Shown: piece by piece, positions 32,397-41,791 of the stretch | How the letters are laid out: each line of letters opens with the position of its first letter | How positions within the stretch are numbered: position 1 is the stretch's first letter | From: Elusimicrobiota bacterium | Lineage (GTDB): Bacteria > Elusimicrobiota > Elusimicrobia > UBA1565 > UBA9628 | Direction of reading: 5' to 3' | Assembly: GCA_027451985.1 (NCBI GenBank) | Contig: DAIDHS010000001.1 | Location: 1 to 64,000 of the forward strand | Length of the DNA: 64,000 nucleotides | The notes under the pieces: model-generated | What the model was told of the DNA's origin: nothing | Database searches by the model: none | The model's input: only the letters and a program-made list of their open reading frames with translations | Program-made: the position numbers and the translations under genes

Positions 32397-33395
32397 ATGG
32401 CGTCCTCTTTGGTCACCGGCGGCGCGGGCTTCATCGGCTCGCACGTGGCCGAGGAGTTGGTGCGTCTGGGCCACCGCGTCACGGTCTTGGACGACTTGAG
32501 CGGCGGCTTCAAGGACAACGTGCCCGAGGGCGCCCGGCTCGTCGAGGGCAGCGTCGTGAACGCCGGCCTGGTCGACACGCTTTTCAAGCGGGAGCGCTTC
32601 GACTACGTCTACCACCTGGCCGCCTATGCGGCCGAAGGCTTGAGCCACTTCATCAAGCGCTTCAACTACGAGAACAACCTCATTGGCAGCGTCAACCTGA
32701 TCAACGCCGCGGTCAACGCGGGAACGGTTAAATGCTTCGTTTTCACCTCCTCCATCGCGGTCTACGGCAAGGGCCAGGTGCCCATGGCCGAGGACATGAC
32801 GCCCACGCCCGAGGATCCCTACGGCATCGCCAAGTTCGCCGTGGAGATGGACTTGGCCGAGAGCCGCGAGATGTTCGGCCTGCCCTACGTGATTTTCCGC
32901 CCGCACAACGTCTACGGCGAGCGGCAGAACCTGGGCGACCGCTACCGCAACGTCATCGGCATCTTCATGAACCAGGCCATGCGCGGCGAGCCCTTCACGG
33001 TCTTCGGCGACGGCCGGCAGACTCGGGCCTTCAGCCACGTCTCGGAGGTGGCGCCCGTCATCGCGCGCGCCTGCGAGAAGCCGGAGGCGTGGGGCCAGGT
33101 CTTCAACATCGGCGCGGACAAGCCCTACGCCGTCGCGGACATGGCCAAGGTGGTGGCCGAGGCCATGGGCGTCAAGCTCCAGATGAAGCACCTGCCGCCC
33201 CGCAACGAGACCGTCGACGCCTACGCTTCGCACGACAACGTGCGCCGCTATTTCGCGGATCTCATCAAGCCCGTGGAACTCCAGGACGGCATCCGCCGCA
33301 TGGCCGCCTGGGCCAAGACCGCGGGCTCGCGCAAGCCCTCCGAGTTCGGCGCCATCGAGGTGGCCAAGAACCTGCCGCCCGGCTGGAGGCTCTAG
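32397..33395 (+). CDS. NAD-dependent sugar epimerase/dehydratase
   Basis: A 332-residue extended SDR with GGAGFIGSHVAEEL for NAD binding, SSIAVYGKGQ, and the catalytic motif YGIAK. RPHNVYGERQNLGDRYRNV and FGDGRQTRAFSHV are typical of nucleotide-sugar 4-epimerases. It probably supplies an activated sugar to the neighbouring glycosyltransferases. The exact sugar is uncertain; UDP-glucose 4-epimerase-like is the nearest description. Confidence 0.85.
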   Translation: MASSLVTGGAGFIGSHVAEELVRLGHRVTVLDDLSGGFKDNVPEGARLVEGSVVNAGLVDTLFKRERFDYVYHLAAYAAEGLSHFIKRFNYENNLIGSVNLINAAVNAGTVKCFVFTSSIAVYGKGQVPMAEDMTPTPEDPYGIAKFAVEMDLAESREMFGLPYVIFRPHNVYGERQNLGDRYRNVIGIFMNQAMRGEPFTVFGDGRQTRAFSHVSEVAPVIARACEKPEAWGQVFNIGADKPYAVADMAKVVAEAMGVKLQMKHLPPRNETVDAYASHDNVRRYFADLIKPVELQDGIRRMAAWAKTAGSRKPSEFGAIEVAKNLPPGWRL

Positions 33396-33402
33396 ACCCG
33401 CC

Positions 33403-35202
33403 TTGAAGAGCGCACGTCCGGCGTCCGCGGCGCGCGTCTGGATCTGGGGGCTCGTCGCGGCGCTGTGCTTCTGCTCGGGATATTTTCTCTCGGCCGCCTG
33501 CCGCTCGGCCTGGCAGTCGCATTATCCGGACCTCGCCGCCCAGTGGCCCGGGAACGGACCCTTCTCGCTCTTGGGCCTCTACGGCGCGCAGACAGAGGAG
33601 GAAGTGCAGTACGCCGCGCGCGTGCAGGAGTCGGCCGAGCACTTCCCGGCCTACGACCCCTATGTGCTGGAGAACCACAGCCGCAGCCTGCTTCTGGACG
33701 ACGGGCTCACCTACCTGCTCATGGGCTTGGTGCAAAAGGCCTTGGGCAACATGACCTGGACCTGGGCCGCGGTGCGTTTTTTGTGCTGCCTATTCTGGTT
33801 CGTGCTGGTCTACTTCATCATGCTTCGGCTCTCGGGCGACGAGGCGCTCGCGTTCTTTGCCGGGGCCTTCGTGGTGGGGTTCAGCTATCTTCTGACCATG
33901 GATTTCGTCCCGGCGCTGCAGTGGACGCCGTCCTTGGGAGCGCTGGCCCACGACGTCTGGGCGCTGCTCTCCACCGGGCGCACCGAGTCGGTCGCGCGCC
34001 TGCCGCGTCCGGGCGTGGATTACTCCGTTCTTTTTCTGGGGACGCTGCTTGAAATCAAGGCGGCTGAGAGCGCGAATATCCGCTGGGGCGTGGCGGCCGG
34101 GATTTGCGGCGGGCTCATGCCCGAAATCCATCCCGACATCTGGTTCACGCACATGCCGGCGATGTTTTTCCTGCTCTTCCTGTCCCTGTTCTACAAAAAA
34201 CTCAATCGCCGCAACCTGGCGACGGCGGCGGGGATCTGCCTGCTCCTGAACGCCCCGTTCTGGGCGCAGCACATTTCCTCCATGTGGGGGCATTCCGCGG
34301 CCAAGCAGGAGTTCCTGGACCGGGCTTGCGTGCTTTTCACCCGCCGCCCGCATTGGGAAGGGCTGCTTTATCTCGCGTGCTTCGCGGCGGTCGTCCTTTC
34401 GGGCGTCCAAGACGCGGCTGTTTTGTGGCTGGGGGCCTTCCTGGCCGCGGCGGGGTTAGTCGTCAACAGCCAGATTCTGACGGGCAAGGACGTGTTGTTT
34501 TTCCAGAACCGCTACTACGTCAACATCTACGTGCTGTTCCTGCTTTTGCCTTGGCTGCAGAAGAAGCTGCGTCTTTCCAAGACGTTCTGGAAGACGGCTG
34601 GGGCTCTGTGCTTAGCCGCGTGCTTCCTGCAGAGCGTGAGCTACGCCGCCATCCACTTCCCGTTCCAAGGCCTGCGCAAATCCGACGCCGAGGCCTTGGC
34701 CTGGCTGCGCGGCCACACGCCCGAGGATTCCGTGGTGCTGGCGCTTAATCCCGAGGCGAGCTTGCTCATTCCGGTCTACACGCGCGACAAGGTCGGCTTC
34801 GGCTCGGCGCTGGAGGAGGTTTCGGATGTTCCGGCGCTGACCATCGCCCAGCGCGTGCGCGCGGGGCTTTTTAACTTGGGCGCCGATGAGGAGAAGTTCT
34901 ACCGGGATGTCACGGCCTCTTATCCGGGCTACGGCCGCCGGGAATCCGATCTGCGCGAGGTGCCTTTGCAGAGCTTCCTGCGCACGATTTACTTCGCCTG
35001 GATTCCCATGCCGATGCTGGCGCGGGACTGGACGCTGGCGGGCCAAGACGAGAAGAGCTACTCCTACCGCGTCGACTACGTCTGGGTGGACGCCTTCGCC
35101 AAGCGCTACCTCGGTCCGGGCTTCCCCAAGACCGCGCGCTGGCGCCTCGCCAAGGTCTACGACCAGGACGGCGTGACGCTCTACAAGGTCCTGCCGCTCT
35201 AG
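33403..35202 (+). CDS. Polytopic membrane protein, paralogue of 37830-39623
   Basis: A 599-residue protein with about eleven membrane helices and a periplasmic C-terminal domain. It shares with the protein at 37830 the layout SAWQSHYPDLAAQWPGNGPF then LLGLYG, YDPYVLENHSR, GLTYLLMGL, RFLCCLFWF, and a late SYAAIHFPFQGL. The N-terminal half may be a GT-C-like fold, but no DxD or DE catalytic motif is obvious. The TTG start at 33403 is seven bases after the epimerase stop. Function unknown; a role in surface glycan transfer is inferred from context. Confidence 0.6.
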   Translation: MKSARPASAARVWIWGLVAALCFCSGYFLSAACRSAWQSHYPDLAAQWPGNGPFSLLGLYGAQTEEEVQYAARVQESAEHFPAYDPYVLENHSRSLLLDDGLTYLLMGLVQKALGNMTWTWAAVRFLCCLFWFVLVYFIMLRLSGDEALAFFAGAFVVGFSYLLTMDFVPALQWTPSLGALAHDVWALLSTGRTESVARLPRPGVDYSVLFLGTLLEIKAAESANIRWGVAAGICGGLMPEIHPDIWFTHMPAMFFLLFLSLFYKKLNRRNLATAAGICLLLNAPFWAQHISSMWGHSAAKQEFLDRACVLFTRRPHWEGLLYLACFAAVVLSGVQDAAVLWLGAFLAAAGLVVNSQILTGKDVLFFQNRYYVNIYVLFLLLPWLQKKLRLSKTFWKTAGALCLAACFLQSVSYAAIHFPFQGLRKSDAEALAWLRGHTPEDSVVLALNPEASLLIPVYTRDKVGFGSALEEVSDVPALTIAQRVRAGLFNLGADEEKFYRDVTASYPGYGRRESDLREVPLQSFLRTIYFAWIPMPMLARDWTLAGQDEKSYSYRVDYVWVDAFAKRYLGPGFPKTARWRLAKVYDQDGVTLYKVLPL

Positions 35203-35207
35203 AATTT

Positions 35208-35978
35208 CTAGAACTCGAATTCGAGGCGGGTGACGAGGGCGCGTACGGGTGTGGCGCCGTTTAGGCCAAAGAGCAGGGCCGCGCTGTAGTTGACGGCGCG
35301 GCGCGAACCCGGGCGCCAGGTGCCGTAGAAGGCCGGGCCGGCCAGGTGAGTCTGCCGGCTCGAGTCGGGGAAGTTTCCGATGACGCCCGGCTCGCCGTAG
35401 AATTCTCCCGCGGGCGCGAAGTAGGAGTTAAGCAGGTACTCGACTTTGGCCGCGTACCGGAAGTCCGTGCCCGGCGCATAGTTGGAGCCCGACTGCCATT
35501 CCAGGCTCGGGTTGAAGGTGACCAGGAGGCGCCCGAACTGCTTCTCCACGATGGGCGTCAGCTCCTCCTCGACCGGATCGCCCGCGCGCTCGGGGATTTC
35601 CGCCTCGACGATGACGCCGGGGTCGGCCCAGTACTCGCCGGCGGGGGCCAGCTGGAAGCGCTCCTCGATTTGAACCCGGTCGCCCACCAGGGGTCCCGAG
35701 GGATCGCGGTGGAGGACCTCGTAGGCTTCGCTCTCCCACCAGGAGGTGGGGCTGTAGCTCGCGGAGAAGGCGAAGCCCTGCTGGCCCGCGGAGGTGGTAA
35801 ATCCCCGGTACTCCGCCTCCCGTTCGCCGTAGGTGACGCCCGGAGAATAGACCTTGAGCTCCTCGGCGTTCAAGGACGCCTCGGCGGCGCGGCAGGGGCG
35901 CGCCCAAGCGGCCGCGCAGAAAAGGGCGGGGAAAAAAACGGCGAGGCGGCGCGCGCGGCGCCGGGAAACGCCGCTCAC
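35208..35978 (-). CDS. Outer-membrane beta-barrel-like protein of the iron operon
   Basis: A 256-residue protein with an Arg-rich N-terminus, a signal peptide ending near RPCRAAEA, alternating beta-rich sequence, and a C-terminal aromatic signature LVTRLEFEF. The final Phe is typical of outer-membrane barrels. The GTG start at 35978 overlaps the stop of the FTR1 gene (GTGA), indicating translational coupling. This supports a role in iron or copper uptake across the outer membrane. I do not recognise the family. Confidence 0.65.
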   Translation of the reverse strand: MSGVSRRRARRLAVFFPALFCAAAWARPCRAAEASLNAEELKVYSPGVTYGEREAEYRGFTTSAGQQGFAFSASYSPTSWWESEAYEVLHRDPSGPLVGDRVQIEERFQLAPAGEYWADPGVIVEAEIPERAGDPVEEELTPIVEKQFGRLLVTFNPSLEWQSGSNYAPGTDFRYAAKVEYLLNSYFAPAGEFYGEPGVIGNFPDSSRQTHLAGPAFYGTWRPGSRRAVNYSAALLFGLNGATPVRALVTRLEFEF

Positions 35979-36790
35979 GAGCGTTCCTTCTGCTTTTCCT
36001 GGACGAGCTTCATGAGCCCGCCGATGGCGAGGATGGTGCCGGCGTAGAAGACAAGCTGCAGGGCCGAGGGATCGGGCGTGTAGCCGACCAAAGTCTTGAG
36101 CACGTTGCCGGCGATGCTCTGCCCGCTCAGGAGCCACGAGGTGTTCCACACGGAGTCGCGGATGGAGGGCAGCAGATCGGCCTGGTTCAAAAACGCCGCG
36201 GCCTGCGAGGCCATGCCCGCGGCCAGAAGCAGGATCATCCAGCCGGTGACGCGGAAGAAGTGTCGCACGGGAATTTTCATGATGCCCAGGTAGAGGGCGA
36301 AGCCCACCGCCACGCCGCCCAAAAGCCCCAGGACGCCGCCCAGGACGATGGACCAGGCGCCCGCGCCGTTGGCCGCGACGCCGTAGAGAAAAAGCACGAT
36401 TTCCGAGCCTTCGCGCAGCACCGCGATGGCCGTGGCGACGAAAATCGCGGTCATGGACTTGCTGCCGAGGTTGACCTCGCTGCCCAGGCGCTTCAACTCC
36501 TGCGCGATGCGCTTGCCGTGGCGGGACATCCAGACGTTGTGCCAGCCGAGCATCAACACGGCGGCCAGGAGCACCGCGGCCTCGAAGATGGGCTGGCCCA
36601 CGCCCGAAAGGGCCTGCGAGATTTTGTCCATGAACGCGGCGACGACGACGGCGCCCAGGGCCCCGGCGGCGATACCCCAGCCGACCCAGGCGCTGCGGCC
36701 TTTCAAGCCCTTGGTCGCGCCCAAGATGACGGCCACGACCAGGGCGGCTTCCAGCACTTCGCGGAAGACGATGATCGCGCTGGCGAGCAT
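35975..36790 (-). CDS. FTR1-family iron permease
   Basis: A 271-residue protein with seven membrane helices and the two iron-site motifs REVLEA (residues about 10-15) and REGSE (near residue 126), as in FTR1/EfeU high-affinity iron permeases. The transported ion is probably ferric iron released from oxidation. It is coupled by overlap to the cupredoxin gene upstream and the barrel protein downstream. Confidence 0.9.
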   Translation of the reverse strand: MLASAIIVFREVLEAALVVAVILGATKGLKGRSAWVGWGIAAGALGAVVVAAFMDKISQALSGVGQPIFEAAVLLAAVLMLGWHNVWMSRHGKRIAQELKRLGSEVNLGSKSMTAIFVATAIAVLREGSEIVLFLYGVAANGAGAWSIVLGGVLGLLGGVAVGFALYLGIMKIPVRHFFRVTGWMILLLAAGMASQAAAFLNQADLLPSIRDSVWNTSWLLSGQSIAGNVLKTLVGYTPDPSALQLVFYAGTILAIGGLMKLVQEKQKERS

Positions 36791-37212
36791 CAGGGTTTCG
36801 CCTTTGCGGGGTCTTTGGCCGGAGCGGCCTTGGCCGAGGGCTTGTCGTCCGTCGCCTTGAGGGTGCCGGTCACGCCGGAGTGAAAGTCGTCGAAGAATCC
36901 GTAGGACCCGGCCGTCAGAGGGCCCAGGAACACGATGGTCTGGGCGCCGGCCGTGACCACCTGCTCGCGGTGCAGCGTGAAGCTCTCGAACTCGGAGGGC
37001 TCCGCATTCTTGTTGAAAATGATGAGCTTGAACTTTTGTCCGGCCGGGACCGTCAGTGCGGCGGGGGAGAAACTGCGGCCCACGATGGCGATCTTGTAGG
37101 CCGGCAAGGGGGCGCCGGGGCCCCAGAGCGAGAATGCCCGGGCCTGGGCGCTTATAAAGGAAAGCAGGAGCGCGGCCGGGACTGAGCCGCGCTTATTGAG
37201 AGCGGGTTTCAT
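36790..37212 (-). CDS. Exported cupredoxin-domain protein (EfeO/P19-like)
   Basis: A 140-residue protein with a signal peptide, a cupredoxin core (FSPAALTVPAGQKFKLIIFNKN, SYGFFDDFHSGVTGTL) like the EfeO N-terminal domain, and a Lys/Pro/Ala-rich tail. It is the first gene of the operon with FTR1 and the barrel protein. It probably binds or oxidises iron in the periplasm and hands it to the permease. ATG is placed 15 bases after a TTAAA-rich leader. Confidence 0.85.
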   Translation of the reverse strand: MKPALNKRGSVPAALLLSFISAQARAFSLWGPGAPLPAYKIAIVGRSFSPAALTVPAGQKFKLIIFNKNAEPSEFESFTLHREQVVTAGAQTIVFLGPLTAGSYGFFDDFHSGVTGTLKATDDKPSAKAAPAKDPAKAKP

Positions 37213-37278
37213 TAATAAAAGCGTAGCATGGATTCTTCTTGAAATGCAATATCAATAATGCCGCGCGGCGGCGGGCGT

Positions 37279-37827
37279 TTAAGCGGGAGGAATTTGGACG
37301 ACGTCCGGGGCGCGTTTGCGCGCCATGGCGAGGATCCGCGGACTGAGGCTGACCAAGTAGGCGCGGCGCGCCTTGGCGAAAATCGGAACGTCCCAGCGTG
37401 AGTTGCCCACGTAGTCGTAGCCGCGCACGCCGAACTTTTCCAGGAGCCAGCGGCGCTTGCCGCGGCCGATGAGGTTGACGCGGCCTTCGCTGCCCGCGAA
37501 ATCGGAGAAAAACCCCAGCCGCTCGGCCAGCAGGCCTACGTAGGCCAAAGGCGATCCGCTTACCAGGATGAGGCGCCGGCCGGCCGCCCTTTGCGAGCGC
37601 AGCCATTCGATGACGCCGCGGTGGTAGGCCAGGGCGTCCCAGTCCGGGGTCACGCGTTCGGCCAGGCGCGCTTTGAGATAAGCCCGGCCGCGCAGAAGCC
37701 ACAGGGCCAGGAGCAGGGCGTTGGCAGGATTGCGTTTGACGAACGCACGGGACGCGATTAAGGACAGGTCGCCGCTGATGAGCGTGCCGTCCAAATCCAC
37801 GCAGAGGGGAACAATATCCTCGGCCAT
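37279..37827 (-). CDS. HAD-family phosphatase (PSP-like)
   Basis: A 182-residue HAD hydrolase with motif I DLDGTLISGD, a Ser in ILVSGSPLAYVG (motif II), and a C-terminal DYVGNSRWDVPIF (motif IV-like). Its size fits phosphoserine-phosphatase-like enzymes acting on small phosphates. ATG 37827 lies two bases after the stop of the large membrane protein at 37830, so the two are likely co-translated. Substrate unknown. Confidence 0.85.
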   Translation of the reverse strand: MAEDIVPLCVDLDGTLISGDLSLIASRAFVKRNPANALLLALWLLRGRAYLKARLAERVTPDWDALAYHRGVIEWLRSQRAAGRRLILVSGSPLAYVGLLAERLGFFSDFAGSEGRVNLIGRGKRRWLLEKFGVRGYDYVGNSRWDVPIFAKARRAYLVSLSPRILAMARKRAPDVVQIPPA

Positions 37828-37829
37828 GG

Positions 37830-39623
37830 CTAGGGGCGGGGCGCCCGCGCGGTGCGGGCGTAGATAATGACGGAAGGATTGCGATAGACGGCGCGCCAGT
37901 CTTTGCGGGCGGCGCGGGCGAAATCGGGCCGAGCGTACTGTCGCTCCAGGTCCCCGAACCAGATGTAGTCGGGGTGGATGTCCGCAGGGCGCTTCTCCGC
38001 TTCGGCCACGATGCCGGGGATGCGGTCCGGCGGGGTCATGTAGAAGAGCAAGGTGCCGACGTCGCCTTTCTCGATTTGCCCGCGCTGCAGACCCAAGGAG
38101 ACGACCTGGCGGCGGCCGTAGCGCGAGGCGTGGAAGAGGCACTCGTCGAAAAATCTCTTGGGCTTGGCGCCCAGGAGCTTCAAGCCCGCGACGAAGCGCT
38201 CGCAGTTTTGCAGCAGCGGGAAATTCGAGAGCACGGCCAGCTCGAAAGCCGCATTGACCTTGTCGTGGGTGAAGGCCGGGATGAGCGCGTCGACCTCGGG
38301 ATTGATGGTCAGCACCTCGCTGTTCTTGGGCGTTTTGCGCTCGAGCCACGACAGCGCGGCGGCGTAATCACGGGGCAGACCTTGAAACGGATAGTGGATG
38401 GCGGCGTAGGAGACGGCCTGCAGCAGGGCGACGAGAGCCAGCCCCCAGGCCGCGCCGCGCCAGAGTCGCGCGCCGCGCTTGAATGCCTCGGGAGCGAAGG
38501 CCAGGGCCAACAGGAACGCGTAGACGTTGCCGAAGAACATCCAGTGCTGCGGCTGCATCGGATATCCCGTGACCAGCTCGATGTTGACCATGACGAAGGT
38601 CGCCGCGCAGAGCGCCGCGCAGAATAGGGCCGCGGAGTTTTTGCTCTTGTAGCGCAGGCCGATCAAGAAGGCGGCGAGATAGGCGAGAGAATCCGGGTGG
38701 AACTCACGCCTTGGCAGAAGCCCGCTTTTAAGGAGCATGTCCGCCGAGGGGGGATAATTGGCTGCGAGGTAGGGCAGGCTCACCAGTCCGGTGAGCGCGA
38801 AGGAGGCCCACAAATTCCAGGCTGGCTTCTTGTCTCTAAACGAAACGGCCAGGGCGAAGACGCCCGAGGCCACGACGTAGCTCGACCACACGTCCATGCG
38901 GATGTAGGCCAGCAGGCCGCCCAAGACGCCGCTTAAAATCGTCCAGCGCGGAGTCCGGCGCTCCTCGGCTTTGGCCAGCCAGAGGCCGGCCAGGAACAAA
39001 AACGCCCAGCTGAGCCCCGGCCGCGGCAGGCGCAGCACGCCCTCGGTCCGGCCGTAGGACAAAAGCGCCCAGAGGTCGTGCTCCAGGATGTGGCTAAAGC
39101 CTCCGCGCCAGACGAGGTCGCTTGTGAAAAGGAAGGTAAGGATGTAGCTGAACCCGGTGACGAAGGCGGCGCAGAAAAAAGAGAGCGGGGGGTAGTCCGT
39201 CAGGCGGTTGGCCATGACGAAAATGAGCATGAACCACGCGAAACAGCACAGGAAGCGCGCCAGGAGCCAGGCGTTGTTGACGCCGCCCGTAGCGTCGTCG
39301 AGGCCGCCCAGGATGAGGTAAGTCAGCCGGTCGATGGCGTACTGGCCCCAGGTGCGGTTGGTCCGGATGTAGGGGTCGAACGCCAGGAGGTGGTGGGCTT
39401 GGTCGTTGGCCCGGTCCGCGTAGCCCAGCCCCTCGTACGCCGTCTCGGTGCCGTACCAGCCCAGCAGCGTGAACGGTCCGTTGTTGGCCCAACGCGCGGC
39501 GACCTGAGGGTAGTGCTCCTGCCAGGCGGCGCGCCAGGCCATCATCAGGGGGTAGCCCGCGCAGAGGGCGCCGGCCATGGCCAAGGCTCCCATCCAAGGC
39601 CTTGTGCCGGCCTTTTTATCCAT
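37830..39623 (-). CDS. Polytopic membrane protein, paralogue of 33403-35202
   Basis: A 597-residue protein with about eleven helices, clearly homologous to the protein at 33403: RAAWQEHYPQVAARWANNGPF then TLLGWYG, FDPYIRTNR, DRLTYLILGGL, RFLCCFAWFML, SYAAIHYPFQGL. The pair flanks the iron operon on opposite strands, pointing to an inverted duplication of an older gene. No catalytic motif is obvious. It starts ten bases after a TATAAT that overlaps the -10 box of the divergent epimerase gene. Confidence 0.6.
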   Translation of the reverse strand: MDKKAGTRPWMGALAMAGALCAGYPLMMAWRAAWQEHYPQVAARWANNGPFTLLGWYGTETAYEGLGYADRANDQAHHLLAFDPYIRTNRTWGQYAIDRLTYLILGGLDDATGGVNNAWLLARFLCCFAWFMLIFVMANRLTDYPPLSFFCAAFVTGFSYILTFLFTSDLVWRGGFSHILEHDLWALLSYGRTEGVLRLPRPGLSWAFLFLAGLWLAKAEERRTPRWTILSGVLGGLLAYIRMDVWSSYVVASGVFALAVSFRDKKPAWNLWASFALTGLVSLPYLAANYPPSADMLLKSGLLPRREFHPDSLAYLAAFLIGLRYKSKNSAALFCAALCAATFVMVNIELVTGYPMQPQHWMFFGNVYAFLLALAFAPEAFKRGARLWRGAAWGLALVALLQAVSYAAIHYPFQGLPRDYAAALSWLERKTPKNSEVLTINPEVDALIPAFTHDKVNAAFELAVLSNFPLLQNCERFVAGLKLLGAKPKRFFDECLFHASRYGRRQVVSLGLQRGQIEKGDVGTLLFYMTPPDRIPGIVAEAEKRPADIHPDYIWFGDLERQYARPDFARAARKDWRAVYRNPSVIIYARTARAPRP

Positions 39624-39633
39624 GTATCGCTAT

Positions 39634-39641
39634 ATTATAAT
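39634..39641. promoter_or_regulatory. Overlapping divergent -10 boxes
   Basis: TATTATAATA in the 26-base gap provides TATAAT on the plus strand (39636-39641), eight bases before the ATG at 39650. It also provides TATAAT on the minus strand (39639-39634), ten bases before the ATG at 39623. Both genes would have leaders of about two to four bases, and the two promoters cannot be used at the same time. Confidence 0.55.
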
Positions 39642-39649
39642 AGACCAGC

Positions 39650-40714
39650 ATGAGAATTTTGATTACGGGAGGCGCCGGATTCGTCGGTTCGAGCCTGGCT
39701 GAAGCCTTTAAAACCGAGAATCCGCGCGCCCGAATCGTAATTCTGGACAATTTAAAGCGCCGCGGCTCGGAGATCAATATCCCGCGCTTAAAGAAGCTGG
39801 GCGCCGAGTTCGTCCACGGCGACGTGCGCGCCAAGGAGGACTTGTTCGCTTTGCCAGGACGCTTCGACCTCATGATCGAGGCCTCGGCCGAGCCCTCGGT
39901 CCAGGCCGGCGCCGGCGGCGATCCCAATTACGTCCTGCAGACCAACCTGGGCGGAACCCTCAATTGCCTCGAGTTCGCCCGCCGGCGCGCCGGAGCCATG
40001 GTGTTCTTGTCCACTTCCCGGGTCTACGCCATCGACGCGCTGCGCGCCGTGCGCTTAACGGAGACCGCGGGGCGCTTCGACCTCGCGGCCAAGCAGAGTC
40101 TGCCGGGGGCCGGCCGCGCCGGCATCGCGGAAGATTTCCCGACCGACGGGCCGCGCTCGTTCTACGGGGCCACCAAGCTCTGCTCCGAGATGATGATTCA
40201 GGAGTACTGTCAAGCCTACGGCCTGAAGGCCGTCGTCAACCGCTGCGGCGTCATCGCCGGGCCGGGGCAGTTCGGCAAGACCGACCAGGGGGTCTTCACC
40301 CACTGGATGGCCTCGCATTACTTTGGCAAGCCGTTGTCCTACCTCGGCTTCAAAGGCAGCGGCAAGCAGGTGCGGGACATCCTGCACCCTCGCGACTTGT
40401 TCGCGCTCCTGCAAAAGCAGCTGCGCGTTCTGTCGAAAATCAGCGGCGAGGTCTACAACGTCGGCGGCGGGCGGGCCAATTCGGTTTCGCTCAGAGAGCT
40501 GACCGAACTCTGCCGTGAAACGACGGGGCATTCCATCGCCGTCGAACGCGAACCCAGGACTTCGCCGGTCGACATTCCGCTTTACATCTCCGACAGCGCC
40601 AAGGCCAAGAAGGCCTTCGGCTGGTCGCCGCGCACGGATTTGCGTGCCGTGGCGGAGGAGATTCACGCCTGGCTGCGCAAGAACGAGCGGGAATTGAAGG
40701 AGGTCTTCGCTTAA
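39650..40714 (+). CDS. NAD-dependent sugar epimerase (CDP-paratose 2-epimerase-like)
   Basis: A 354-residue extended SDR with ILITGGAGFVGSSLAEAF, STSRVYAID, catalytic YGATK, NRCGVIAGPGQFGKTDQGVF, and GKQVRDILHPRDLF. The last two blocks are typical of CDP-paratose 2-epimerase-like enzymes. It begins an eight-gene plus-strand run (39650-45607) that makes activated sugars and transfers them. It is immediately followed by a second epimerase (TAAATG). Confidence 0.8.
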   Translation: MRILITGGAGFVGSSLAEAFKTENPRARIVILDNLKRRGSEINIPRLKKLGAEFVHGDVRAKEDLFALPGRFDLMIEASAEPSVQAGAGGDPNYVLQTNLGGTLNCLEFARRRAGAMVFLSTSRVYAIDALRAVRLTETAGRFDLAAKQSLPGAGRAGIAEDFPTDGPRSFYGATKLCSEMMIQEYCQAYGLKAVVNRCGVIAGPGQFGKTDQGVFTHWMASHYFGKPLSYLGFKGSGKQVRDILHPRDLFALLQKQLRVLSKISGEVYNVGGGRANSVSLRELTELCRETTGHSIAVEREPRTSPVDIPLYISDSAKAKKAFGWSPRTDLRAVAEEIHAWLRKNERELKEVFA

Positions 40715-41791
40715 ATGTCCGTCGCCATCGTGACCGGATCGTCGGGGCTCATCGGCAGCGAGGCCGCCAAGTTCTTTCACGACAAGGGCTTGGACGTGAT
40801 CGGCGTCGATAACGACATGCGCAAGTACTTCTTCGGCCCGGCGAGCTCGGTCGCTTGGAAGACCGAGGAGTTGAAGAAGTCCTTGAAGCGCTTTACGCAC
40901 CACGCGGCCGACATCCGCGACCAGGCCGCCATGGAGAAGATTTTCAAGGGCGCGGGCAAGAACGTCGCCGTCGTCATCCACGCCGCGGCCCAGCCCAGCC
41001 ACGATTGGGCGGCGCGTGAGCCCTTCACGGACTTCACCATCAACGCCAACGGCACCCTGACGCTTCTCGAAATGACCCGCCGTCACGCGCCCGAGGCCGT
41101 TTTTCTCTTCATGTCCACCAATAAGGTTTACGGCGACCGGCCCAACACGCTGCCCCTGGTGGAAAAGGAGACCCGCTGGGAGGTCGCGCCGTCGCACCCC
41201 TACGCCGAGCGCGGCATCGACGAGTCCATGTCCATCGACGAATCCAAGCACAGCGTCTTCGGCGCGAGCAAGGTGGCCGCGGACGTGCTGGTGCAGGAGT
41301 ACGGCCGCTACTTCGGCATGAAGACGGGCCTTTTCCGCGGGGGCTGCCTGACCGGCCCCTCTCACTCGGCTGCGGAGCTCCACGGCTTCCTGGCCTACCT
41401 GGTGCGTTGCGCCCTGACCAGGGCCCCCTACGTCATTCACGGCTACAAGGCCAAGCAGGTCCGCGACAACATCCACTCCTACGATCTGGTCAACGCCTTC
41501 TGGCACTTTTTCCAGAACCCTGGCTCGGGCAAGGTCTACAACATGGGCGGCTCGCGGCACAGCCACTGCTCGATGCTGGAAGCCATCGCGCTCATCGAGG
41601 AATTAAGCGGCGAGAAGATTTCCTGGACGCTTTCGGACCAGGCCCGCTCTGGCGACCACATCTGGTGGGTCAGCGACGTGAGCCGATTTCAGAAGGACTA
41701 TCCCGGCTGGCGCTACCGCTACGGACTGCGGGAGACCCTGGCCGAGATGATAGAGTCCATGCGCGGCCGCCTGAGCGAAGCGCGGGCGTGA
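40715..41791 (+). CDS. NAD-dependent sugar epimerase, second copy
   Basis: A 358-residue extended SDR with [51 protein letters not shown], and [17 protein letters not shown]. The last two segments closely match CDP-tyvelose/paratose 2-epimerase-like proteins, in which Phe stands where the SDR Tyr usually is. The start follows the previous stop directly, and the stop overlaps the next GT2 start. It probably acts after, or together with, its neighbour on the same nucleotide sugar. Confidence 0.78.
   Translation: MSVAIVTGSSGLIGSEAAKFFHDKGLDVIGVDNDMRKYFFGPASSVAWKTEELKKSLKRFTHHAADIRDQAAMEKIFKGAGKNVAVVIHAAAQPSHDWAAREPFTDFTINANGTLTLLEMTRRHAPEAVFLFMSTNKVYGDRPNTLPLVEKETRWEVAPSHPYAERGIDESMSIDESKHSVFGASKVAADVLVQEYGRYFGMKTGLFRGGCLTGPSHSAAELHGFLAYLVRCALTRAPYVIHGYKAKQVRDNIHSYDLVNAFWHFFQNPGSGKVYNMGGSRHSHCSMLEAIALIEELSGEKISWTLSDQARSGDHIWWVSDVSRFQKDYPGWRYRYGLRETLAEMIESMRGRLSEARA

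Noticed and set aside
35979..36149. Longer N-terminus for the barrel protein
   Set aside because: It would overlap the FTR1 coding region and hide the signal peptide; GTG 35978 is coupled to the FTR1 stop.
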